A DNA stretch of 5,419 nt from Caldifarciminota bacterium (GTDB lineage: Bacteria; Hydrothermota; Tepidihabitantia; Tepidihabitantales; Tepidihabitantaceae). The stretch spans positions 1 to 5,419 of the forward strand of contig JAFGRF010000308.1 of NCBI GenBank assembly GCA_016935295.1, written 5' to 3'. Position numbers and translations under genes: made by a program. Shown in pieces: positions 1 through 5,295 of the stretch. Position 1 is the first letter of the stretch. Each line of letters opens with the position of its first letter. Below the pieces are notes generated by a model. It made no database searches. It was not told where the DNA came from and saw only the letters and a list, made by a program, of their open reading frames with translations.

Positions 1-30
1 AACTCAGGTATATGGCTTGAGCTGCCACGC

Positions 31-44
31 GGCTCCGCGCCCGG
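31..44 (+). repeat. 14-base inverted repeat, left copy
   Basis: GGCTCCGCGCCCGG is the exact reverse complement of 5282-5295 in the non-coding region beyond the cluster. The match does not extend on either side. It could be part of a dispersed intergenic repeat, but a 14-base match between two GC-rich regions can arise by chance, so the call is weak. Confidence 0.25.
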
Positions 45-88
45 GGCACGCGCCGAAGCGCGCGAGTTCCCGGATGCGCATGCTCGTG

Positions 89-115
89 GGGCCGGCGACG
101 GCCCGGCTGCCCGGG
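89..115 (+). other. Two mutually exclusive GC-rich hairpins
   Basis: Bases 89-94 (GGGCCG) pair perfectly with 99-104 (CGGCCC), leaving the four-base loop GCGA, which fits the stable GNRA tetraloop pattern. Bases 102-106 (CCCGG) can instead pair with 111-115 (CCGGG), leaving loop CTGC. Both stems need bases 102-104, so only one can form at a time. No T-run follows, so this is not a standard intrinsic terminator. It may belong to a structured RNA or be a by-product of base composition. Confidence 0.3.
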
Positions 116-209
116 TGTGGACCAGGTCTCTCTCGTCCTTCCTTGAGTTGCCTATCAGGGGCGAAGGTCGGGCTTCAGGGACCCGTGTCAGGATGCCGGA
201 CGTTGCTAC

Positions 210-237
210 TTGACAAGTGCATGATTTCCAATACGCT
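210..237 (+). promoter_or_regulatory. Candidate sigma70-type promoter (distal)
   Basis: A perfect -35 hexamer TTGACA lies at 210-215. After a 16-base spacer comes TACGCT at 232-237, which matches the -10 consensus at only three of six positions. The perfect -35 and the local drop in GC support it, while the poor -10 argues against it. Transcription from here would give a leader of about 140 bases before the permease gene. Confidence 0.35.
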
Positions 238-319
238 GCCAAGGTGACAGCTGGCTCGAGTTCGACGTGCAGACGGCGAGAGATGCCAGGATCGAAGCCG
301 GTCACCGCACGACCCCGCC

Positions 320-325
320 TATGAT
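320..325 (+). promoter_or_regulatory. Candidate -10 element (proximal promoter)
   Basis: TATGAT matches the -10 consensus TATAAT at five of six positions and lies about 60 bases before the first start codon, a sensible distance for the cluster promoter. No good -35 hexamer is found 16-18 bases upstream (about 297-302 reads GCCGGT). It would therefore need an activator or an alternative sigma factor, or be chance. Confidence 0.3.
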
Positions 326-362
326 ACTCTGCGACCCGAGGTTTCTGCAGAGCCGGGTCCGC

Positions 363-381
363 CCTTCAGGGTTCCTTCAGG
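363..381 (+). repeat. Two direct copies of CCTTCAGG, 11 bases apart
   Basis: CCTTCAGG occurs at 363-370 and 374-381, so the copies repeat at 11 bases, about one helical turn. CTTCAGG occurs once more at 173-179. The second copy includes the AGGA that is the only ribosome-binding-site-like sequence before the ATG at 386. A protein bound here could affect both transcription and translation, but the motif is short and not one I recognise. Confidence 0.3.
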
Positions 382-385
382 ATCA

Positions 386-2176
386 ATGACACTCGGTATC
401 GGCCTGACGCTGGGCGTCCTGGCGATTGCCGTGCTCCTGTTCGTGACCGAGTGGCTGCGCGCAGACGTCATCGCCGTGGTCGTGGCGCTTGCACTACCCT
501 GGCTGGGCCTGATCAGACCTGAGGACGCACTGGCCGGGCTGTCGAGCAATGCGGTGGTATCCATGCTCGCGGTCATGATGATGGGCTACGGCCTAGATCG
601 TTCCGGCGTGACAGACTGGATTGTCAGGCCAATCATGCGGGTCGCCGCAAACAGCGAGCGGCGAACAGTCGCACTGGTGTCCGTAGCGGCCGGCCTGCTG
701 TCGGCGTTCATGCAGAACATCGGGGCCACCGTGCTGTTCATACCGGCAGTCCTGCACATCTCTCGCAAGTCGCGGCTGCCTGCTTCCCGTCTTCTGATGC
801 CGCTGGGCTTCGCCGCCATCCTTGGCGGTACGGTCAGCATGGTCGGTTCCGGTCCGCTGATCATCCTGAACGACCTGATGCGACAGAGCGACCAGCCCGC
901 TTTCGGCCTCTTCACGGTAACGCCGCTCGGCCTGTCCCTGCTCGCCTGCGGCATCATCTACTTCCTGGTTGCCGGACGGATCGTTCTGCCCAAGAGACAG
1001 GCGCCGGCCGACGACGTCAATCACCAGCGGGACCTGGTCGATGCCTGGCAGTTGCCGACGACAATCCATGTCTTCCGAATCCCTGCCGAGAGCGGACTGG
1101 TCGGGCGCACCCGGGAGGAAGCCAGGGTGATGTCGGATTATGGGTTGAATCTCCTTGCCGTCGCGTCGGGCCGGGAGGTCGAGTATGCTCCGTGGCGACA
1201 GACGCGGTTTGTTGCCGGGCAGCGGATAGCCCTGCTGGGCGACGAGAACGCAGCAGTGCGTTTCGCTCGCGAAAACGACCTTGCGCCCAGCGACCAGGAC
1301 CGCAAGCTCAGCGTTCTCCGCAGTTCCGAGCAGTCTGGGTTCGCCGAAGTGCTTGTGCCCCCGCGCTCGCCGGTCGTAGGCAGGAACCTTCGGGAGATCG
1401 CCCTGCGGAAAAACTGGATGGTAGAGCCGATACTGCTTGCGACCAGAGGTCGGGAATTCCGGGACGACTTCTCGGATCATCCCATCGAAGTCGGCGACAC
1501 ACTGGTCGTCCACGGCCGGTGGAACAGCATTCGTGACATGGCCGACCGCCGGAACTTCGTGCTGGTGACCGACACGCCTTCGAGCCCGCGCGGCAGCGGG
1601 CGCCCGGCCCTAGCGCTGCTCTGCTTCGTGGCTGCGGTCGGGCTGGCAATCGCCGGTTTCAGGCTTTCGCTCGCACTGCTCTCGGGCGCCATCGGGATGG
1701 TCCTGCTGCGGGTCGTCAGCATCGACGAAGCATACTCGGCAGTGGACTGGCGGACCATCTTTCTCATCGCGGGTCTGATTCCGCTCGGGATCGCGATGGA
1801 GCGAACCGGGGCAGCGGCCTTCGTCGCCGGCGGCATGATGAACATGCTCGGCAATGCCCCGCCGCTGCTTATCTTCGCCGCTGTCGGACTGCTGGCTACT
1901 CTCTTCTCGCTCTTCATGTCGAACGTCGCAGCCACGGTCCTGCTCGTCCCGCTCGTAATGGTCATCGGTGCCGAGGCGGGCATCGCCCCGCGAGCGCTGG
2001 CGCTGCTGGTCGGAGTGAGCGCGTCCAACTCGTTCGTCCTGCCCACCCACCAGGTGAACGCACTCCTGATGCCCCGTGGCGGCTACCGCAACGCCGACTA
2101 CATGCGCGCAGGCAGCGTCATGAGCGTCCTGTTCCTAGTCGTGGCGGTCGCGGTCGTCTACCTTTTCTACAGATGA
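386..2176 (+). CDS. SLC13-family permease with two RCK_C (TrkA_C) domains
   Basis: A 596-residue inner-membrane transporter of the SLC13/ArsB-NhaD (ion transporter) type, built as two membrane halves around a cytosolic insert. The N-terminal half (about 1-200) includes FMQNIGAT (108-115), in the position of the family's first SNT-like substrate and sodium loop, and GGTVSMVGSGP (147-157). Residues about 225-300 and 318-395 are two beta-rich RCK_C domains, with the typical G-R-(x)n-E start of each at VGRTREEA and VGRNLREIA. The C-terminal half (about 405-596) carries FMSNVAAT (510-517) and PTHQVNALL (553-561). Known relatives with this layout include SLT-type sulfate transporters of Chlamydomonas, and the RCK_C domains probably sense a ligand. 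The sulfur-gene context suggests sulfate, sulfite or thiosulfate as substrate, but direction and substrate are inferred. The start is ATG 386 with a weak AGGA three bases before it. The persulfide dioxygenase gene follows after 33 bases. Confidence 0.9.
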   Translation: MTLGIGLTLGVLAIAVLLFVTEWLRADVIAVVVALALPWLGLIRPEDALAGLSSNAVVSMLAVMMMGYGLDRSGVTDWIVRPIMRVAANSERRTVALVSVAAGLLSAFMQNIGATVLFIPAVLHISRKSRLPASRLLMPLGFAAILGGTVSMVGSGPLIILNDLMRQSDQPAFGLFTVTPLGLSLLACGIIYFLVAGRIVLPKRQAPADDVNHQRDLVDAWQLPTTIHVFRIPAESGLVGRTREEARVMSDYGLNLLAVASGREVEYAPWRQTRFVAGQRIALLGDENAAVRFARENDLAPSDQDRKLSVLRSSEQSGFAEVLVPPRSPVVGRNLREIALRKNWMVEPILLATRGREFRDDFSDHPIEVGDTLVVHGRWNSIRDMADRRNFVLVTDTPSSPRGSGRPALALLCFVAAVGLAIAGFRLSLALLSGAIGMVLLRVVSIDEAYSAVDWRTIFLIAGLIPLGIAMERTGAAAFVAGGMMNMLGNAPPLLIFAAVGLLATLFSLFMSNVAATVLLVPLVMVIGAEAGIAPRALALLVGVSASNSFVLPTHQVNALLMPRGGYRNADYMRAGSVMSVLFLVVAVAVVYLFYR

Positions 2177-2195
2177 TCAGGATTGCATGTTAGTC

Positions 2196-2204
2196 AAAGG
2201 AGGT
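2196..2204 (+). promoter_or_regulatory. Ribosome binding site deciding a GTG start
   Basis: AAAGGAGGT is a near-perfect anti-16S match ending five bases before GTG 2210. It rules out the longer in-frame reading from TTG 2183, which would place this site inside the coding sequence and add nine residues (HVSQRRSDV after the initiator) absent from the usual family N-terminus. The true protein should begin MLLQHFFVEK. Confidence 0.85.
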
Positions 2205-2209
2205 CAGAC

Positions 2210-3673
2210 GTGCTACTGCAGCACTTTTTCGTTGAGAAGATAGCCCATAGCTCGTACATCATCGTCGGGAGTCACAACTGCGCCGTGGTGGACCCCCGGC
2301 GCGATACAGACGTCTATTTGGAATGGGCCGGGAGTCGCGGCTTCGAGATAACCCACGTCCTCGAAACGCATCTCCACGCCGATTTCGTGTCCGGGCACCT
2401 CGACCTCGCCGAAGAGACAGGCGCCCGCATCTACGCGCCGCGAACTGGCAACTGCAGGTTCGAACACGAACCGGTGGCCGAAGGGGACGTGTTCGAAATC
2501 GACGACCTTCAGTTCCGGGTGCTGGATACCGCCGGGCATACTCCTGAGCACGTCAGCTATGTGGTCGTTGACCGCGCCCGGGGAACCGAACCCGTCGGCG
2601 TGTTCTGCGGCGACACCCTCTTCGTCGGGGACGTCGGCCGGCCCGACCTGTTTCCAGGACGCGCAGAGGAGCTCGCCGGGAAGCTGTTCGACAACCTGCA
2701 TTCCAAGCTTCTCAAGCTGCCGGACTTCTGCGAGGTCTGGCCCGCCCACGGTGCCGGGTCGCTCTGCGGCCGGGCGATGGGCTCCAAGTGGCGCAGCACC
2801 ATCGGATACGAACGCCTCTACAACTCGGCGCTGCAGACGCAGGACAGAGGCGAGTTCGTTAAGTCGCTGACCACCGAGATGCCCTCGACACCCGACCACT
2901 TCGCTCGTTGTTCCGACATCAACCGCAACGGACCGCGGTTGGTCCGCGAGTTGCCGGAGGTCCGTCCGATGTCGGCTTCCGAGTTCCGCCGGGCCGAGGA
3001 CACAGGTGACTACCTGGTGCTCGACATCAGGCCCTACGACGCTTTCGGCGGGCAGCACGTTCCAGATTCGCGGCACATCGATTTCGGTGGCAACTTTGCG
3101 ACCTTCGCGGGCTGGGTGATACCGCCCGAGAACCGTATCCTGCTGGTCGCTACGAATCGCGAGCAGGCGGAACAGGCCGTGGTCTGGTTGCGCCGGGTCG
3201 GACTGGACCGGACGACAGGCTTTCTGGATGGAGGAATGTTCTCGTGGGCGAAGGCCGGGCTGCCGACCCGACATCTCCCGCAGCTCTCGGCAAAGGAGGT
3301 CTACGAGATGACGGCGGGAGCCAAGCACATGGTGATTCTAGACGTCCGGTCGCCGACGGAGTTCCAATCCGGACACATCGACGGGGCAGTCAACATCCCG
3401 GCTCCGGATCTCAGGAACCGCTACGAGGAACTGGACTCGGAAGCCGATACCGTCATCACCTGTAGTACGGGACACCGATCGACGCTGGCTGCCAGCATCC
3501 TGCTGCAGCACGGATTCGCCAGGCTGCACAACATGGCGGGAGGGATGACCGGGTACAGCGCTGCCGGTCACGCTCCGGACTGCCCGGTCTGCTTCATACC
3601 TCACGGCCCCCAGTTTCTAGGCTGGAATGTCGGACAGAGTGTCAAGGCCGAGCTGCTGAAGGGGGGCGCGTGA
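2210..3673 (+). CDS. Persulfide dioxygenase-like MBL-fold protein fused to two rhodanese domains
   Basis: A 487-residue soluble cytoplasmic protein. Residues 1-250 are an ETHE1/CstB-like metallo-beta-lactamase fold: THLHADFVSGH (53-63), AGHTPEH (108-114), FCGDTLFVGDVGRPDL (132-147) and WPAHGAGS (177-184). By analogy with ETHE1 the single Fe(II) would be held by H54, H110 and D135. DF replaces the DH of the classical HxHxDH motif, as expected for a one-iron enzyme. The expected reaction is O2-dependent oxidation of a thiol persulfide to sulfite. Rhodanese domain 1 (about 253-355) has lost its active-site cysteine: there is no Cys between 235 and 417. Rhodanese domain 2 (about 358-455) has the active loop CSTGHRS with C418. 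The tail carries a CPVC pair (C458, C461). The enzyme could couple persulfide oxidation to thiosulfate formation or use. The stop TGA shares one base with the next ATG, so the two genes are probably translationally coupled. The family is clear; the exact sulfur substrate is inferred. Confidence 0.92.
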   Translation: MLLQHFFVEKIAHSSYIIVGSHNCAVVDPRRDTDVYLEWAGSRGFEITHVLETHLHADFVSGHLDLAEETGARIYAPRTGNCRFEHEPVAEGDVFEIDDLQFRVLDTAGHTPEHVSYVVVDRARGTEPVGVFCGDTLFVGDVGRPDLFPGRAEELAGKLFDNLHSKLLKLPDFCEVWPAHGAGSLCGRAMGSKWRSTIGYERLYNSALQTQDRGEFVKSLTTEMPSTPDHFARCSDINRNGPRLVRELPEVRPMSASEFRRAEDTGDYLVLDIRPYDAFGGQHVPDSRHIDFGGNFATFAGWVIPPENRILLVATNREQAEQAVVWLRRVGLDRTTGFLDGGMFSWAKAGLPTRHLPQLSAKEVYEMTAGAKHMVILDVRSPTEFQSGHIDGAVNIPAPDLRNRYEELDSEADTVITCSTGHRSTLAASILLQHGFARLHNMAGGMTGYSAAGHAPDCPVCFIPHGPQFLGWNVGQSVKAELLKGGA

Positions 3674-4194
3674 TGGAGTGGCTTGCGGCTCCGCGCTGGT
3701 CCCCCTACATCGTCGGCTTCGGCATCGGGGTCCTGAGCTGGCTGGCGTTCCTGCTCTCGGACAAGCCGATAGGGTGTTCGACCGCCTTCGCTCGAACCAG
3801 CGGTATGATCGAGAGAGCCGTGCGCGGCCGCAAGGTCGAGACGAAGCCGTACTACCGTGCGTTTCCTCCGGGCGTCGACTGGGAGTGGATGCTCGTCCTC
3901 GGCATTGTCATCGGGTCGCTGGTTTCCTCGCTTCTCTCCAGGTCGTTCCGATTCATGTGGGTGCCGGGGCTCTGGGCTGCGGCGTTCGGAAACACCCCGG
4001 CGGCGAGGATGGCGGTCGCGCTGTTCGGAGGAGTCTGCATGGGCTTCGGCTCGCGATGGGCGGGCGGCTGCACCAGCGGACACGGCATCAGCGGCACGCT
4101 TCAGCTCGCACTCAGTTCCTGGATAGCCTCCATCTGCTTCTTTGCTGGAGGCATCGCCACGGCCTTCTTCATCTTCCGTGTTCTTGGGGGCTAG
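3673..4194 (+). CDS. YeeE/YedE (DUF395) half-transporter, N-terminal type
   Basis: A 173-residue integral membrane protein with about four hydrophobic segments (about 11-29, 72-90, 112-128 and 148-170). Two signature sites are visible: DKPIGCSTAFAR, with C35, and GGCTSGHGISG (131-141), with C133. The second is the hallmark of the YeeE/YedE family, whose thiosulfate permease TsuA uses conserved cysteines along its path. The protein is about half the length of single-chain YeeE, and the next gene supplies the other half, as in PmpAB-type pairs, so the two should form one transporter. The likely cargo is thiosulfate or another reduced sulfur compound (inference). Start: ATG 3673 lies six bases after AAGGGGGG (3659-3666) and is better spaced than GTG 3670. 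The start overlaps the stop of the dioxygenase gene (TGATG). Confidence 0.9.
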   Translation: MEWLAAPRWSPYIVGFGIGVLSWLAFLLSDKPIGCSTAFARTSGMIERAVRGRKVETKPYYRAFPPGVDWEWMLVLGIVIGSLVSSLLSRSFRFMWVPGLWAAAFGNTPAARMAVALFGGVCMGFGSRWAGGCTSGHGISGTLQLALSSWIASICFFAGGIATAFFIFRVLGG

Positions 4195-4199
4195 GAGGA
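4193..4199 (+). promoter_or_regulatory. Ribosome binding site overlapping a stop codon
   Basis: AGGAGGA starts on the second base of the TAG stop of the preceding gene (4192-4194) and lies just before ATG 4203. It fixes the start of the second half-transporter, although that reading frame is open a further 525 bases upstream. The arrangement should couple translation of the two halves. Confidence 0.8.
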
Positions 4200-4202
4200 G
4201 AC

Positions 4203-4760
4203 ATGCTGAACCGACTCCACTCCCGCAAGAAGATACAGCTGGTCCTGGGTCTCGTCACCGGCATGATGTTCGGATTCCTGCTGCAGAAGGGCGGCGCTAC
4301 TGACTATGACGTAATTCTCGGACAGCTTCTTCTGAGGGATTTCACGGTTGTCAAGATAATGCTCTCGGCCGTCGTCGTCGGCACGCTCGGCGTGCATCTG
4401 CTGCGCAGCCTGGGGCTGGCACGACTCCATCCCAAGCCCGGCTCGCTGGGTATGTCAGCACTCGGCGGACTCCTCTTCGGAGTCGGCTTCGGCACACTCG
4501 GCTACTGCCCAGGGACAGTGGCAGGCGCCGTCGGCAACGGATACCTTGACGCCATTCTCGGAGGAGTCGTCGGTATCCTGATCGGGACGGGCGTCTTTGC
4601 GGCTCTGTTCCCCAAGATGAGGCGGCCGGTGCTGCAACTGGGCGACTTTGGGGAGACCACGATACCACAACTGCTCGGAGTCAATCCCTGGGTAGTCGTG
4701 GTGCCGGCAGCGGCCGGGATTGCTGCACTGCTGCTCTGGATGCATAAGGCCGGGATCTAG
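4203..4760 (+). CDS. YeeE/YedE-type half-transporter, C-terminal type
   Basis: A 185-residue membrane protein with about five hydrophobic segments (about 11-28, 47-66, 83-101, 112-136 and 160-180). The conserved site is FGTLGYCPGTVAG, with C102, which corresponds to the C-terminal cysteine site of full-length YeeE/YedE transporters. A positively charged N-terminus (LHSRKK) suggests that this end faces the cytoplasm. It forms a pair with the gene 8 bases upstream, probably in a 1:1 complex moving thiosulfate or a related sulfur compound. The start at ATG 4203 is set by the strong AGGAGGA before it. The same frame is open from 3678, but the upstream part only shadows the first half-transporter. 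Its stop TAG is again embedded in the ribosome binding site of the following gene. Confidence 0.88.
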   Translation: MLNRLHSRKKIQLVLGLVTGMMFGFLLQKGGATDYDVILGQLLLRDFTVVKIMLSAVVVGTLGVHLLRSLGLARLHPKPGSLGMSALGGLLFGVGFGTLGYCPGTVAGAVGNGYLDAILGGVVGILIGTGVFAALFPKMRRPVLQLGDFGETTIPQLLGVNPWVVVVPAAAGIAALLLWMHKAGI

Positions 4761-4765
4761 GAGGT
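4759..4765 (+). promoter_or_regulatory. Ribosome binding site for the broken DUF1622-like gene
   Basis: AGGAGGT starts within the TAG stop of the half-transporter (4758-4760). It lies six bases before ATG 4772, an ideal distance, and three bases before GTG 4769. This intact site shows that a real gene starts here although its frame is now interrupted, and it favours ATG 4772. Confidence 0.75.
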
Positions 4766-4771
4766 CACGTG

Positions 4772-5112
4772 ATGCTGGGACCAACGGTTGTCAGAGTCCC
4801 GGGCCACACGTCCGCAGTGATCGCCCCGGCCGGTGTCGCAATTCTCGCCTGGCGATCCTGCCTGGCGTCATCCGGCTGGTATACCGGGAGTTTTCGAGAC
4901 TCAGGCACCGCCATGTCTGGCGGGAAAGGGAGAGAATTCCCCACCAGCTTGGCTCCTACCTGCTGCTCGGGCTCGAGTTTTTCATTGCCGCCGATTTCAT
5001 CGTGACGATCGTGGATCCGGCCTTGATCGAGCCAGCCATCCTCGACGGCATTGTACTCATCCCGATTCTCATCAGCTTCCTCCCGGACTGCGAGATGAGA
5101 TACTGGTATTAG
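4772..5112 (+). pseudogene. DUF1622-like small membrane protein, frameshifted
   Basis: Two overlapping frames together look like one DUF1622 protein of about 113 residues. The frame from ATG 4772 gives MLGPTVVRV, then AVIAPAGVAILAW up to 4852. The frame one base back then continues AILPGVIRLVYREF, followed by HQLGSYLLLGLEFFIAADFIV and ILDGIVLIPILISF, ending at TAG 5110-5112. The joined product has hydrophobic segments at the start, middle and end, separated by a basic loop (SRLRHRHVWRERER), which matches the DUF1622 pattern. Adding a single G next to 4850-4853 (TGG-GCG) restores the frame. No slippery heptamer is visible there, so programmed frameshifting is unlikely; a recent mutation or an assembly error fits better. 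P at the IP-ILISF position, where I would expect Arg, and the LPDCEM ending may be further decay. DUF1622 function is unknown. The gene was the last of the cluster. Confidence 0.72.
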
Positions 5113-5220
5113 GACCAGGGTGAAGTCGATTCGGGATAGAAAGGCACTGCCGCAAGCACCGGTCCGCACGCGTGGGAGTCTCAAGGTGAAGGCAGTTGGT
5201 GCATATCTGCCGGCGTAGCC

Positions 5221-5254
5221 TGGAGTCCCGACTCTAACCGAACAGAGCCGAGTC
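5221..5254 (+). repeat. Small palindromic GAGTC/GACTC cluster
   Basis: TGGAGT (5221-5226) pairs with ACTCTA (5231-5236), with one G-T wobble, around the loop CCCG. GACTC (5230-5234) can alternatively pair with GAGTC at 5250-5254, and GAGTCTC occurs at both 5176-5182 and 5250-5256. This looks like a short intergenic palindromic repeat, though a single window cannot show whether it is dispersed in the genome. There is no T-run, so a terminator role is not supported. Confidence 0.3.
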
Positions 5255-5281
5255 TCTTCAACCGAGGTGCGGCGGAGCAGT

Positions 5282-5295
5282 CCGGGCGCGGAGCC
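5282..5295 (-). repeat. 14-base inverted repeat, right copy
   Basis: CCGGGCGCGGAGCC is the exact reverse complement of 31-44. Together the two copies flank the whole gene cluster about 5.25 kb apart, both in non-coding DNA. There are no transposase genes or target-site duplications to suggest a mobile unit. Confidence 0.25.

Larger units (their letters stand above)
1..385. other. Non-coding leader region upstream of the cluster
   Basis: No convincing gene is seen here. An open plus-strand frame at 17-247 starts with TTG, has no ribosome binding site and gives an Arg/Pro/Ser/Cys-rich product with no recognisable motif, so I treat it as chance in GC-rich DNA. The first ~120 bases are very GC-rich and can form hairpins. 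The later part is less GC-rich and holds two candidate promoters and a short tandem repeat next to the first start codon. The region probably contains the control sequences of the sulfur gene cluster. What lies to the left of it is not visible. Confidence 0.6.

Noticed and set aside
17..247. Plus-strand open frame of 76 codons before the cluster
   Set aside because: TTG start without a ribosome binding site, product rich in Arg, Pro, Ser and Cys with no motif, in DNA whose GC content keeps frames open by chance.
243..306. GGTGAC (243-248) and GTCACC (301-306) as a leader stem
   Set aside because: Six base pairs closing a loop of about 52 bases with no supporting inner structure; expected by chance.
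593..1513. Long minus-strand open frame (306 codons) opposite the SLC13 gene
   Set aside because: It is antisense to a clear transporter gene, gives an Arg/Gln/Asp-rich product without motifs, and reflects the GC-biased third positions of the sense gene.
2213..3328. Long minus-strand open frame (371 codons) opposite the dioxygenase gene
   Set aside because: The opposite strand has full MBL and rhodanese motifs in order and a strong ribosome binding site; the antisense product shows nothing recognisable.
3678..4202. Upstream extension of the second half-transporter's frame
   Set aside because: This stretch overlaps the first half-transporter and reads as hydrophilic Arg/His-rich sequence. 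The ribosome binding site at 4193-4199 places the start at ATG 4203.
4845..4860. Programmed -1 ribosomal frameshift in the DUF1622-like gene
   Set aside because: No X-XXY-YYZ slippery heptamer is present around CCTGGCG and no clear downstream stem was seen; a one-base deletion or sequence error is simpler.
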